Assembly: GCA_947177165.1 (NCBI GenBank)
Contig: CAMWTP010000014.1
Span: 1 to 64,000, forward strand
Length of the DNA: 64,000 bases
Reading direction: 5' to 3'
Source of the DNA: an uncultured Lachnospiraceae bacterium
Lineage (GTDB): Bacteria; Bacillota; Clostridia; Lachnospirales; Lachnospiraceae
Under the pieces are notes generated by a model that saw only the letters and a list, made by a program, of their open reading frames with translations, made no database searches and was not told the DNA's origin. Position 1 is the stretch's first letter, and each line of letters starts with the position of its first letter. Positions 26,653 to 36,294 of this stretch are shown here, in pieces. A program made the translations under genes and the position numbers.

Positions 26653-26694
26653 GTTATAACACCATTATTAGCACTCGTCAAGGCAGAGTGCTAA
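26653..26694 (-). promoter_or_regulatory. hsp20 promoter overlapped by a perfect CIRCE operator
   Basis: TTAGCACTC and GAGTGCTAA, nine bases apart (26668-26694), match the CIRCE consensus without mismatch. On the minus strand TTGACG (26676-26681) lies inside it, with 17 bases to TATAAC (26653-26658). HrcA bound here would cover the -35 region. Confidence 0.93.
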
Positions 26695-26824
26695 TAATTT
26701 TTCTAAAGAATTTCTAAACTCCTGATTTTATATGCTCTGCCGCTGTTTTATTTTATCCGGAAATCCTGAAAAATATACGATTTGACATAGAACAAATACA
26801 AGATTTGATTTTGCACACAAAAAA

Positions 26825-26888
26825 GCAAACTTCTAAGTTTATTCCGTCATTTCCCGCACATTAAAACAGAATGAAATTAGAAGTTCGC
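26825..26888 (-). terminator. Terminator of the GNAT gene
   Basis: A long imperfect stem joins GCGAACTTCTAA with TTAGAAGTTTGC, with further pairing of CATTC and GAAT inside, followed on the minus strand by six T. It starts about 20 bases past the acetyltransferase stop. Confidence 0.75.
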
Positions 26889-26909
26889 TGAAAGAGTTAT
26901 CATTTCTTA

Positions 26910-27323
26910 TTATTTACGAATAACTTTCCGCATACCTGAACCACAGAATTCGTGGGGGATTCTTTTAAATCCTCTTTTCTCATAAAATGCTTCTTTCCCT
27001 TTCTCTGCAGTCAACTGTATGCTGGAACGCCCTCCGCAAGGTGTTTCCCGGTCGACATATGCGATCATCATATCGACAATTTTGCTGCCGATACCCATTC
27101 CCTGAAAGGCAGGATGTACCACGACATCAACGATAATGTAATACAATCCGTCACCAATCAGTCGTCCCATTCCGACAGTCTGCTGGTCTTCCACAGCGAC
27201 TACGGTATATAAACTATTATTGAGTGCTTTCTCTGTCTGTTCTTTTGAGAAATTTAACCACGCAGCGCTTTCTCTGAGCCTGCAGTAATCTTCGTAACGT
27301 AAAATATTTTCTTTATAATCCAT
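26910..27323 (-). CDS. GNAT family N-acetyltransferase
   Basis: A 137-residue single-domain acetyltransferase. Beta strands YIIVDVVVHPAFQ lead to the acetyl-CoA-binding loop QGMGIGSKIV, followed by AEKGKEAFYEKRGFKR, the standard GNAT motif A and B order. The substrate is unknown. ATG 27323 with GGAG upstream is preferred over the longer ORF. It appears monocistronic with its own terminator. Confidence 0.85.
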   Translation of the reverse strand: MDYKENILRYEDYCRLRESAAWLNFSKEQTEKALNNSLYTVVAVEDQQTVGMGRLIGDGLYYIIVDVVVHPAFQGMGIGSKIVDMMIAYVDRETPCGGRSSIQLTAEKGKEAFYEKRGFKRIPHEFCGSGMRKVIRK

Positions 27324-27441
27324 ATAAATCTCCACTCCGCCGCCTTCGGCTGGCGACACAAATAGTCATGAAAAGCTGCGTAACCTGGATACCTTTAAAG
27401 GCAGAACGGTCAATGCTCTATCATTTCCTTCCAAACTGGGG

Positions 27442-28830
27442 TTATGATTCAAGCCCGTGCTCCTGTTTCCAATCTGCCCACCGCCGATTGTCCATCAGCA
27501 GCTTCCAGCTCCCCCGGTAATCCAGGCCAAAATGATCCAGACAGCCCATCAGATTGGAGCATATCACTCCGAAAGGATGACTGGCCCCGGCGCAGCAGTC
27601 ACTCTCAGGGTTTATCAGGCTTTTCAGGTGCATCTGGCTGCCCTTGTAATCATCTTTAGCATCCTGGGTGGTGCGGAATTTGTCCAGCAGTGCCACCCAG
27701 ATCTGCTCCAGCCGGGAGTCCTTTATACCCTTTGTCACCCAGATGGCATAGATCAGGGTGTGATACTCCGCCCGCTCATGGTTTTTCTCATCGGGCAGGT
27801 AGTCCAGGAAGTAGTCCAACACCTCCTCCCGACCATTGAGCTTACTCAGGCTGGTAAACAAAAAGTTTCTGTCATTCTGATCCAGATCCTCCCGGTACAG
27901 CTGGTCCTTCAGCAGTCCGGCGCGGATCTCCGGCCGGTCTTTCAAAGCGGAAAAGATGTGGCACGCATCCCAGAAAGGCTGACCCCGCAGACAGGACATT
28001 TTCTCCAGCACCCGGGGCCACCAGGTCTCTTTGGCCTCCCAGCCGCCCTCATAGCAGATGACAGAGATAGCCTCCGGATAAGCTCCGAAGTCCCACAGGA
28101 CGCCGATCTGCTCCGCCATGCCGGGCACGCGGAACCGGGACAGCATCTTGATGAGAGCCATGCGCAGCCCAGGGTCCTGCTCACCGTCGCAGGCCTTTTT
28201 AAAGTAATTTTTCTGCCTGGAGGGCAGCTCCTGGAATTTATAGCAGCTCTCCACAATCTCAATGCGGGTCTGCACATCCTCCGTCTGCTCATACAGCTCC
28301 ATCAGCTCCTGGGGCTTGCCGTCCAGATACAGGCCAAAGTACATCTCCTCATCGTCATATCCGGCGATCGCCTCCCGGGTCCAGCGCTCGTACCAGGCCA
28401 GAAAATCCGGTTCCCGCATAACGGTAGGCGGACCGCCCTGATCCTCGTCGTAGTAGATCACCCGCCCCTTATCAGGACCGTCAAGGACCAGGCCGGTCAT
28501 CAGGGTACAGCCCTGGGTGCCCAACGGCAGAACCGCCCCGCCAGAATAGTCCGGAAGCTGACAGGGCTCCGCTGTCTTTAGCGGGTACAGGCCATAAAAG
28601 GGTCCCGCCCCACCGTCTCCGATCCACAACAGAAAATTCCGATACCCCTCCGGCAGGGAGATGCCGAAGCGCTTCTCAAAAGCGGCTATCGTCTCCTCCG
28701 AGACGGGCGGCTTCAGCTGATATTTGTGACTTCTAGCGCCAAAACGGGAAAAATCCGGGTCCTTCTCTCCTGCCCGATTCAGCTGTCTGCGCAGTTTGCC
28801 AACCCAGACAGGCTGTTTCCTTTTTGCCAT
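27442..28830 (-). CDS. SMI1/KNR4 domain protein, long form
   Basis: Residues of about 40-150 carry the SMI1/KNR4 fold signature: SEETIAAFEKRFGISLPEGYRNFLLWIGDG, then GLYPL. The remaining 300 residues are mostly helical with HEAT-like spacing (ALIKMLSRFRVPG, FLFTSLSKLN). In bacteria this family is often found as immunity proteins against polymorphic toxins, but it also occurs alone. No toxin is adjacent here. A GAGGAGAGGA site supports ATG 28830. Its base composition is richer in G+C than its neighbours. Function is unproven. Confidence 0.75.
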   Translation of the reverse strand: MAKRKQPVWVGKLRRQLNRAGEKDPDFSRFGARSHKYQLKPPVSEETIAAFEKRFGISLPEGYRNFLLWIGDGGAGPFYGLYPLKTAEPCQLPDYSGGAVLPLGTQGCTLMTGLVLDGPDKGRVIYYDEDQGGPPTVMREPDFLAWYERWTREAIAGYDDEEMYFGLYLDGKPQELMELYEQTEDVQTRIEIVESCYKFQELPSRQKNYFKKACDGEQDPGLRMALIKMLSRFRVPGMAEQIGVLWDFGAYPEAISVICYEGGWEAKETWWPRVLEKMSCLRGQPFWDACHIFSALKDRPEIRAGLLKDQLYREDLDQNDRNFLFTSLSKLNGREEVLDYFLDYLPDEKNHERAEYHTLIYAIWVTKGIKDSRLEQIWVALLDKFRTTQDAKDDYKGSQMHLKSLINPESDCCAGASHPFGVICSNLMGCLDHFGLDYRGSWKLLMDNRRWADWKQEHGLES

Positions 28831-29030
28831 TACAAATCCTCTCCTCTCATCCTCTTATCTCAATCCACATTCGCGTTCTTTCGCTCCCCCCTGCAGAGGC
28901 AGGAACACAAAAAAAGCTCAGACCAGTCTGTAATTTGTTTTGAAATAACTTTTCTTTGAAAGGTGCAGGCCGGGCAATCCCAAACAAAACTGTCCGCCAT
29001 AGCCCGCACCACCTTGTCTGCACTTTTGGC

Positions 29031-29834
29031 TCACTCAGTGTCGTTTTCAGTAAGTGGAATCTCATAAGCCGTTTTCTCCAGGTACTCCCAGTTCCCATCA
29101 CCGACAGATTCATAAGATGTCCATGCCACTTTAAGCTGTTTTTCAGCTGCATAAAATTTGATGCGGGTCTCAACTCCGCCACTGGTATCAATATCAGGTT
29201 CCTCCACATAATCAAACGCATATAAAGTGTGTTTCTGTGTCCAGTCCGAAGTATCCCGATAATAGATCACCGCATTTTCCGCAGGCATCTTTATCAATCC
29301 AGACAGCCTCTCACTTTCTTCTTTTCCAGGGCTGTAGAAATAGCATCGTGTTTCATCTGATGTGATATAAAATTCATTTTCTCCTGCTTTGTCCTGAAAC
29401 AGGATTTCGCCGTCACTCAGATCGATCAGAAACAGATTGCTTTCTTTCAGCCATCCCTCAACATAGCCATTGTAGTGAGGAGCTGTCCATTGTTCTGCAC
29501 AAACCCAGATCATGTCAGCTTTTTGCAGGATACCACGCATTGTACTGCTTCCCATATCAGGGTATTCATATAAGACAGAACCATTTTCATGCAGAATCTG
29601 CATATCGCAGTCATAGGTTTCCTTGTAATCATCTGCTTTTTTCCACTGAAGATAACAGGAACTTCCCTCGATGGGAGTTTTTTCATCATAAGTATAGCAG
29701 TCTCTGCTATAACCAGATGGGTAGATTACTTCATATACTGCAGCACCTGCTGTTGGATTACAGCCAGTCAGCAGCAAAACAACTATTGCTGCACAGCATA
29801 AAGAAAAAACCCGGCGCCCTATCTTCACTTTCAT
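29031..29834 (-). CDS. Hypothetical lipoprotein (267 aa)
   Basis: A signal peptide ending in the lipobox LLTGC predicts a surface lipoprotein. The mature part is rich in tyrosine, tryptophan and acidic residues and looks like beta-strand blocks, possibly a propeller or lipocalin-like fold. No catalytic motif is visible. ATG 29834 is chosen since it begins exactly at the signal peptide. The track ORF extends further only through the open frame. No family is recognised. Confidence 0.65.
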   Translation of the reverse strand: MKVKIGRRVFSLCCAAIVVLLLTGCNPTAGAAVYEVIYPSGYSRDCYTYDEKTPIEGSSCYLQWKKADDYKETYDCDMQILHENGSVLYEYPDMGSSTMRGILQKADMIWVCAEQWTAPHYNGYVEGWLKESNLFLIDLSDGEILFQDKAGENEFYITSDETRCYFYSPGKEESERLSGLIKMPAENAVIYYRDTSDWTQKHTLYAFDYVEEPDIDTSGGVETRIKFYAAEKQLKVAWTSYESVGDGNWEYLEKTAYEIPLTENDTE

Positions 29835-29978
29835 ATCTGCCCCATTCTCCTTTTCATGCTTCCTATCGCGCACCGCGCTATCACATACAACAGGACATAA
29901 GCCCCCGCCAGAATAAGAATGGTGATGTACTTTCGCCAAAGTCCTCCTCTAAGGTATCACCGCTTTCCACTGTGATTG

Positions 29979-30171
29979 TCTTAACGCCAAAAGAGAAATT
30001 CCATCAAAAGCAGAGCGAACAGTTTGTCACAGACACCTTCGGCGGTTCCCTGCCCGCTTTTGTTGCCACTTTTACAAAGGGAAAACGCTGAGTGATGAGG
30101 ACGCAGACGAGATGCAGCGCCTGATCGACAAAAGCAGGAAAAAGAAGGCTCACAGAAGTGAAGATTTCTAA
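29979..30171 (+). pseudogene. BlaI/MecI repressor C-terminal remnant
   Basis: The frame reads LTPKEKFHQKQSEQFVTDTF then GGSLPAFVATFTKGK, and after a frame change near 30085 continues TLSDEDADEMQRLIDKSRKK to a stop. This is the dimerisation end of BlaI/MecI-type repressors, which normally control beta-lactamase or M56-peptidase genes. The DNA-binding N-terminus and the usual BlaR1 partner are missing, and one frameshift is present. It is a broken relic on the opposite strand to its neighbours. Confidence 0.6.
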
Positions 30172-30306
30172 AGACTTCCGCAGACGCAGGCCGGGTGCTC
30201 ATAGAAACCGAAAGCGGACAGCAGGCTGGCTGCACCTGGACAATTTCAATGTCTCGGAATTACCAAAAAATGTGAATGAGGTATTCAGCGGGCTCAATAT
30301 ATCCGA

Positions 30307-31980
30307 TTAATTATCCTTTAATTTGAAGGAACTCGTCAGACTTCTCAAAACGCCTGCCTGGGAAGACAGCTCGTCACTGACAGCAGCGCACTCCTGACCT
30401 GTCGCAGAGTTTGCCTGGACTACAGCGGAAATCTGCTCAATACCCACATTGACCTGCGCGAGAGCCACCGTCTGCTTCTCTACTGCTTCCACAACCGTCG
30501 TCATCTTGGCAGTCACACTGCCCGCGATCTGGTTAGTCTGCTCTAAGGCTTCTGTGACCCTGCCCACCGCCTGGCTGCCTTCCTCGACAGTCGACATCGA
30601 TCCTTCGATCAACTCCTTGGTCGCCTTGGCAGCCTCGTCGGACTTGGCAGCCAGACTCCTGACCTCCTCTGCAACCACGGCAAATCCCTTGCCTGCAGTA
30701 CCCGCCCGCGCAGCCTCCACGGCGGCGTTCAGGGCAAGAATGTTGATTTGGAAAGCAATACTCTCAATGGTGGACACGATTGTGCTGATCTTCTCCGATG
30801 AATCGGAGATATTCTCCATCGCCACATTCAGCTCCTTGACATAATCCATGCTGGTACCGAGCTTCGCCCCCACCTGATTGACAAACTCACCTGCCTCTGC
30901 TGCGGCTGCCGAAGTCCGTCTGGCGCTCTCGGAGATGTCCGCTACCGTCGCTGAGACCTCCTCGACAGCGCTTGCCTGCTCTGTCGTTCCCTGTGCAAGC
31001 GACTTTGCTGTTCCGGACATCTGGTCAGCGCCTGTCGAAACCTGTCTGGCACTGGAGGTGATCTTCCCCATTGTGCCGTTTAATGCGGAATGGATACTGT
31101 TCAGCGACTGCCTGATTGACTGAAAATCACCTGTGTAATCCTGCCTGGCGTTCAGCGTCAGATCCCCGTCGGCAATCGCGCCCAGCACATCGGAAATCTC
31201 ACCGATATAAACCTGCATGCGGCGGATTGTCTCCTCAAAGATCTGTCCGAGGAAACCAATTTCATCCCTGGAACGAACTCTCACCTGTACCTTCTCCTTA
31301 TCTGCCAGCCCGAGATCCCCTCTTTCCAGACGCTGTGCCACACGAGTGATCTCCTTCAAGGGACCGGATACCCGTCTGGCAAGATAGACAGACAAAAACA
31401 ACACACAGCAGGCAACTGTGACAATGCTCATCATGGAAACTACACTGATCACGTTGGCAGTCCCCTGCTTTGCATTTGTCAGCGGAAGTCCTGCAAAAAT
31501 CAGACCGTTAACCTCGCCATCCTCCCCTTTTGTAGGAACATAGGAACACAGATAACTGATACCCAGAATGTCCGCCTCTCCCACATAGCTCTGTCCCTGA
31601 TCCAGCACGATCTCCTTCAGCTCGGAGGAAAGTTTTGTCCCCACCACCCGCTGACCGTTCTGCGTCACCGTGCTGTATGCGCGGGTATCTCCCACAAAAA
31701 TCGTAAACTCGCACCCCATTCGCTGCTTGAGTTCATCCAGAACCTGATTGGGATCTGCACTGTCTGACACCCTGTCAAGCTCATAAGCCAGCATATCTGT
31801 TCCGCTGACGCAGCTCTCCTCGTGCATCTGTGTAATCAAATCCCGAAACATATAAACGCAGATTGTCAGAGCCATCACGACAAAAAAGATCTGCATCACT
31901 GCCATCACACAGCCGATCTTAAATCCGATTCCTATGTATTTCCCACGTTTCTCTCCATTTGGCATTTGATTGTTTTCCAT
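30307..31980 (-). CDS. Methyl-accepting chemotaxis protein, single-Cache type
   Basis: A 557-residue receptor with membrane helices at about 20-45 and 185-210 enclosing a 140-residue extracellular sensor. The Cache-like pattern [17 protein letters not shown] and [20 protein letters not shown] suggests binding of a small organic ligand. HAMP and the methylated coiled coil follow, with the tip [20 protein letters not shown] near residue 410-430. ATG 31980 has GGAGG eight bases upstream. It ends in SFKLKDN with no CheR-binding tail. It is separate from any che gene in the window. Confidence 0.92.
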   Translation of the reverse strand: MENNQMPNGEKRGKYIGIGFKIGCVMAVMQIFFVVMALTICVYMFRDLITQMHEESCVSGTDMLAYELDRVSDSADPNQVLDELKQRMGCEFTIFVGDTRAYSTVTQNGQRVVGTKLSSELKEIVLDQGQSYVGEADILGISYLCSYVPTKGEDGEVNGLIFAGLPLTNAKQGTANVISVVSMMSIVTVACCVLFLSVYLARRVSGPLKEITRVAQRLERGDLGLADKEKVQVRVRSRDEIGFLGQIFEETIRRMQVYIGEISDVLGAIADGDLTLNARQDYTGDFQSIRQSLNSIHSALNGTMGKITSSARQVSTGADQMSGTAKSLAQGTTEQASAVEEVSATVADISESARRTSAAAAEAGEFVNQVGAKLGTSMDYVKELNVAMENISDSSEKISTIVSTIESIAFQINILALNAAVEAARAGTAGKGFAVVAEEVRSLAAKSDEAAKATKELIEGSMSTVEEGSQAVGRVTEALEQTNQIAGSVTAKMTTVVEAVEKQTVALAQVNVGIEQISAVVQANSATGQECAAVSDELSSQAGVLRSLTSSFKLKDN

Positions 31981-32080
31981 TGCTATTTCCTCCGTTTCTC
32001 CCAAATTACTTTTGTTATTCTCAATATTCCATTATAACCTCAATTCTCTCACTTCTCAACCGATTATAGAAAATGTTCTC

Positions 32081-33445
32081 TCACTGCATCCCTCTGCAGC
32101 GTTTCAGCCAGCCTCCCCTCAGATAATAGATAATAAACATAACAGACGTTACCGTCCATGTCAGCGGATAGCTGAACGCCACTGTGGAGACCTCCGGACG
32201 CATCGGAACGACCACCAGATTCCAGATCACACGCAGTACGCAGACGCCGACGCAGGTCATCAGCATAGGCAGAACTGCGTCGCCGCAGCCCCTTGTCGTG
32301 CCGCCAAGTATCTCTATGCAGATATAGGTGATATAGCTGGGTGAGATGACCCGCATCATCCCCAGACCAATCGCAACCACATTCGGATCATCCGTAAACA
32401 AATGCAGGAAAAGCCGTCCTCCTGCAAGCACTATGATGCTCAGCAGTATACTGGTGAACACCGCCATCCCCAGACAGATCCGCACACTTTTCCTGATCCG
32501 GTCATATTTCCCCGCACCAAAATTCTGCCCTGCAAAAGTAGTAATCGCCACACCGTACGCACCCATGATCATCCAGAAGATGCCATCCACCTTGCCGTAG
32601 GCTGTCCATGCTGCAATCGTGTCTGTGCCAAATGCGTTGATGCTCGACTGGATAATCAGGTTGGACGCCGAATACATGGTTGACTGAATCCCCGCCGGCA
32701 GTCCGATGCGAATAATATTGTGCAGGAGAACCGGATGAAAGCGAATCTCCCGGACCGACAGCCTGTAGGAATCCTCCGTCCGCATCAAAGTCACAATCAC
32801 CATAAGCGCGCTGACCACCTGCGACAGCGCAGTCGCCACCGCCACGCCGACCACACCCATCTTCAATATCGTCACGAAAAAAATATCCAGTAAAATATTG
32901 ACTAAACAGGACAAAATCAGGAAGTACAACGGCCGCCTGGAATCCCCCACAGCCCTCAGAATACCCGAACCCATATTGTATATGAGGGAAGGAATGACAC
33001 CGAAGAAATACACCCGCATGTACACGACAGACATCGAGAAAATCTCATCCGGCGTGTTCATAGCCTGCAGCGCCACTCCCGAAAAGAGAATCCCGATTAT
33101 CATAATCACAGCGCCTCCCGCAATCGAGAGTGCAATCGCTGTATGTACCGTCCGCTTCACATCCTCCTGTTTCTTCGCGCCGTAATACTGGGCAAGAATC
33201 ACGGTCGCGCCGGAAGAAAGTCCCGTAAAAAAGCCAATCAGCAGATTGATCAGTGTGGACGCCGGTCCGCCCACCGCCGCCAGCGCCTCCTTCCCGACAA
33301 ACTTTCCCACGATCACCGCATCCGTCGTGTTATAAAGCTGCTGAAAAAAGGTTCCGAACAAAATCGGAAAAAAGAAAAAAAGGAGCTGCTTCCAGATCAC
33401 TCCCTCCGTTATCTGATTGGAAATCTGATGGCTTTTCGTTTTCAT
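32081..33445 (-). CDS. MATE family efflux transporter
   Basis: A 454-residue, twelve-helix exporter using a sodium or proton gradient to expel drugs or metabolites. MATE hallmarks are near the start (FPILFGTFFQQLYNTTDAVIVGKFVG) and in the second half (GIQSTMYSASNLIIQ). Helices 1-6 and 7-12 form the usual pseudo-repeat. ATG 33445 has GGGAGG five bases upstream. Substrate is unknown. It precedes the chemoreceptor on the same strand with 100 bases between. Confidence 0.92.
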   Translation of the reverse strand: MKTKSHQISNQITEGVIWKQLLFFFFPILFGTFFQQLYNTTDAVIVGKFVGKEALAAVGGPASTLINLLIGFFTGLSSGATVILAQYYGAKKQEDVKRTVHTAIALSIAGGAVIMIIGILFSGVALQAMNTPDEIFSMSVVYMRVYFFGVIPSLIYNMGSGILRAVGDSRRPLYFLILSCLVNILLDIFFVTILKMGVVGVAVATALSQVVSALMVIVTLMRTEDSYRLSVREIRFHPVLLHNIIRIGLPAGIQSTMYSASNLIIQSSINAFGTDTIAAWTAYGKVDGIFWMIMGAYGVAITTFAGQNFGAGKYDRIRKSVRICLGMAVFTSILLSIIVLAGGRLFLHLFTDDPNVVAIGLGMMRVISPSYITYICIEILGGTTRGCGDAVLPMLMTCVGVCVLRVIWNLVVVPMRPEVSTVAFSYPLTWTVTSVMFIIYYLRGGWLKRCRGMQ

Positions 33446-33671
33446 ATGTACCTCCCTGCGCCAAATCATATGCTACCTATTATATCTGGTTTAACGGAAA
33501 AATCAATAACTCTGATTGATGAAATTGTGCAAATTCATAGACGCTTTTATCGCTATTTGATATACTATCTATACAAAATCAATCCTCTTGATTTGTTTCT
33601 TGTAATCTTATTTTTTTTGTAAGAACCTATTCTTATAACAATACAATTCAATTACGAAAGGAGACCTTGAT

Positions 33672-34349
33672 ATGATACGCCAGGAAGACAAAAATTTCGT
33701 GGAACATGGATTTCAAAAATTGCAGGAGCGCGGCTGGTTTCCCAACCTGGAACTTGAGCCCTCCACCATTACAGAGGAGGAGATTGAAGCTTTTGAGATG
33801 GAACATCAGATAACATTGCCATCACTGTATAAGGCATTTCTGACTTCCCGCCGGCTCCCTTCTGGTTCTTATCAGATTTGTTCCATCACGGATGCACGCG
33901 GCGATGAATCGAATCTTCGCGTGCTCTGGCTGGAAATAGACATTCCTAAAAGCATGGAACAAATCTCCGAGCAGATGGAAACACTGAAGGAAATACAGGA
34001 GTTTTGCGACCTGCCCGATAATAGTTTCCAGTATCTGATTCCAATTGGGGACTGGGGCGCTGCGTGGGGTCCGCTCTGTATTGATTTGTCCAACCCTGAA
34101 AACGAAGTAGTCGGAACAGATAAAAACACATGGTCACTGGTATGGTTTGACCATGAAGAATTTGCATGGGACGAGGTATACCTTGATGATGACGATGGTC
34201 TGCTGCATGGAAGCAGTGCTGCCCCAACCCTGAAAAAACTGCTGGAGTGGTACTTCTATGGCTCACTGGAAGCAAAATATGAGGAAAAAACGGGAGAAAA
34301 ACTGACCTACAAATGGTATATTGAGGGCATGGAAGATTTTATGGAATAA
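33672..34349 (+). CDS. SMI1/KNR4 family protein, short form
   Basis: A 225-residue acidic cytosolic protein with the family core. STITEEEIEAFEMEHQITLP leads into SLYKAFLTSRRLP, and later FQYLIPIGDWGAAWGPLCIDL and SLVWFDHEEF. Bacterial members often neutralise polymorphic toxins, though none is encoded nearby. A clean AAAGGAG precedes the ATG. It is single-gene and followed by its own hairpin. It is a distant second copy of the domain seen at 27442-28830. Confidence 0.8.
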   Translation: MIRQEDKNFVEHGFQKLQERGWFPNLELEPSTITEEEIEAFEMEHQITLPSLYKAFLTSRRLPSGSYQICSITDARGDESNLRVLWLEIDIPKSMEQISEQMETLKEIQEFCDLPDNSFQYLIPIGDWGAAWGPLCIDLSNPENEVVGTDKNTWSLVWFDHEEFAWDEVYLDDDDGLLHGSSAAPTLKKLLEWYFYGSLEAKYEEKTGEKLTYKWYIEGMEDFME

Positions 34350-34358
34350 TCAATCTGC

Positions 34359-34440
34359 AAAAAACAGCCCTGTATTCCTGCCTGTTCAGAGTGTATCGAC
34401 AAATCGCTCTGGCAAACAGAAGTACAAGGCTGTTTTTATT
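34359..34440 (+). terminator. Long hairpin terminator after the SMI1/KNR4 gene
   Basis: AAAAAACAGCC pairs with GGCTGTTTTT across an 82-base structure that contains further inner pairing, with T-runs on the plus side and the complementary A-run giving T on the minus side. It can serve both converging genes. Confidence 0.75.
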
Positions 34441-34493
34441 GCTGTACCCCAAAACAGAAAACAAAAGTCATATCAATACGATTTCCAAAGAAT

Positions 34494-36020
34494 TTACTGC
34501 TCAAAGGAAATACTCTCAATGATCGCGTCAAACAGCGGAACGGCATCATCACCAAAGTCTTCATGAATGAAATATTCAAATGTAATCAGAATATCATCCT
34601 TTTGTATCCCAACAAATGTTGTCTGAAAGACATTGCCGGTATCGGTTTCCATCAGTGCATCGACTTTCATTGCCGGGTAGCCTCCGATTGTTATATCTTC
34701 GACATCACAGCCATCTGCAGTGTAAGACTCCTTTGCCAACTCCAGATCCACGTCCTCCTCCGGCATGTAAGCATCCAAAAGCAGCATGGACATATCCCAT
34801 ATATTATCCTCCTCATACCTGGAAACCAACATGTATGAGACCTCTCCATTCTCAGAGACGTCCTCCATGTCCCACAGATATGGATAGGAGAAGGTTATTC
34901 CCAAATCTTCCATTGTGCACTGCTGCATCACTGGCAATGGAATCTCAGGATCCTGCTTCATGGCCTCGTCAAGCTCCTCCTGGGTAATCGCGATATTGCA
35001 CTCTGCCCCAGTGTCTGCCAGAATCTTCTGCGCAAGCACTCTCGTCAGGGGCGCAAGCACTGACCAGTGATCCTCTCCCTCCATAATGTAGCAATGGATA
35101 TTGTCATTTTGGGAAGTGCTCTCAATATTTTTCAAATTGGAGGCATTTCCCTCGCTTCCCTCGATCAAAAAGGTCGGTGTCTTCACGCTGTCTAACCAGT
35201 AGATCGGGGAGCGCATCTTATACTCTTCCTCATTGTCTGTGTCAAACGTGAACTGGCTGTTATTGTGGTACTCGATCTTGTCCACAGCGCCAAACCCAAA
35301 CACTGCACGGAATTTGTCTGTGTACTCTGCAGTGAGCAGGGCGCGTGTGCCGCCAGTGCTGTGTCCGCCCAGATAGATGCGGTCAGGATCGACATAGGGA
35401 AGGGACGCTGCGTAATCGTAAGCCGCCGCAAGATCATCCACCTCGCCAAAAAGTGTCTCATAATAGCCGGGATTTCCATTGCCGCCGCGGAAAGACGGAT
35501 ACATTGTCAGCACACCCGCCTGCCAGAATGCCGAACCAGTCTGGTCATCATCCCATGCAGGATAACACCACGGGAAATCATCAATGCCGTTTCCCCAGCC
35601 GCCTACCACCCAGATGATCATCGGATGCTTCTCGCCGTCTCCGGGATCACTGGACACATACGCTGCCAGATCTCCCACCGTGGAAGGATAGTGAACCAGG
35701 TCAAAAGCTCCTTCTGGCGGGTCTGGAATCTCATAGTCATCATGATCTTCCTTTGCCAGTGTTGTCTGGAAAGCATCGTGTGCCTCGGCAAAACTCTGTG
35801 AATCAGCAGTGCTCTCTGTCTTAGAAGAGCTCTCTGTCGTGGCAGCAGAACTCTTCGTCTCGGCAGAGCTCTCTTCATCGGCTACGCGCGCCGTCTCAAC
35901 GTTTTTTTGCGTGCTTCCCCCGCTGTTGGTCACGGTTCCCGAAGAGGAACAGGCAGACGCGAAGCACATCGCCGCTGCCATTATGACCACAAACGTTTTT
36001 CTTACAATATGATTCTTCAT
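34494..36020 (-). CDS. Lipoprotein with alpha/beta-hydrolase (esterase/peptidase-like) domain
   Basis: A signal peptide with lipobox ASAC is followed by a low-complexity Ser/Thr/Glu linker (about 40-90). The hydrolase core has the nucleophile elbow GHSTGGT, an oxyanion-type segment IIWVVGGWGNGIDDF, an acid region near FLIEGSEGN and the catalytic-type His in EGEDHWS. About 150 C-terminal residues form a second, beta-rich domain (ITFSYPYLWDMEDVS) of the kind seen in surface lipoproteins. Substrate is unknown; it acts outside the cell. There is no operon partner. Confidence 0.8.
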   Translation of the reverse strand: MKNHIVRKTFVVIMAAAMCFASACSSSGTVTNSGGSTQKNVETARVADEESSAETKSSAATTESSSKTESTADSQSFAEAHDAFQTTLAKEDHDDYEIPDPPEGAFDLVHYPSTVGDLAAYVSSDPGDGEKHPMIIWVVGGWGNGIDDFPWCYPAWDDDQTGSAFWQAGVLTMYPSFRGGNGNPGYYETLFGEVDDLAAAYDYAASLPYVDPDRIYLGGHSTGGTRALLTAEYTDKFRAVFGFGAVDKIEYHNNSQFTFDTDNEEEYKMRSPIYWLDSVKTPTFLIEGSEGNASNLKNIESTSQNDNIHCYIMEGEDHWSVLAPLTRVLAQKILADTGAECNIAITQEELDEAMKQDPEIPLPVMQQCTMEDLGITFSYPYLWDMEDVSENGEVSYMLVSRYEEDNIWDMSMLLLDAYMPEEDVDLELAKESYTADGCDVEDITIGGYPAMKVDALMETDTGNVFQTTFVGIQKDDILITFEYFIHEDFGDDAVPLFDAIIESISFEQ

Positions 36021-36156
36021 AAAAAATCCCCCTTACTTCGTAATACTGCTATTATACTAAACTAATGTGACGTTTTCAATCAAAATCAGAACAAATCAAC
36101 AACATCCCGCTCCCACCGCATACCAGCCTGTTTTCTAAAATAATTTTACTGCAAGT

Positions 36157-36255
36157 CATGATAAAGAGGATATCGAGATACTCTGTGATGAGGTCTATGA
36201 AATGGATGAAGCGATATTAAAAAAGCTGGAGACAAAGAAACCGCAGTCTCAGTGA
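36157..36255 (+). other. Short open C-terminal-like remnant
   Basis: The frame HDKEDIEILCDEVYEMDEAI then LKKLETKKPQSQ runs to a stop with no good start or ribosome binding site. It looks like the tail of a lost gene between two lipoprotein genes. No family is recognised. Confidence 0.25.
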
Positions 36256-36294
36256 AAGCGCAGGATATCGGACAGAATGTGACGTCCCCGTGTT

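Noticed and set aside
27457-28581. 374-codon plus-strand ORF
   Set aside because: Antisense shadow of the SMI1/KNR4 gene, with a low-complexity Leu/Gln/His-rich product and no ribosome binding site.
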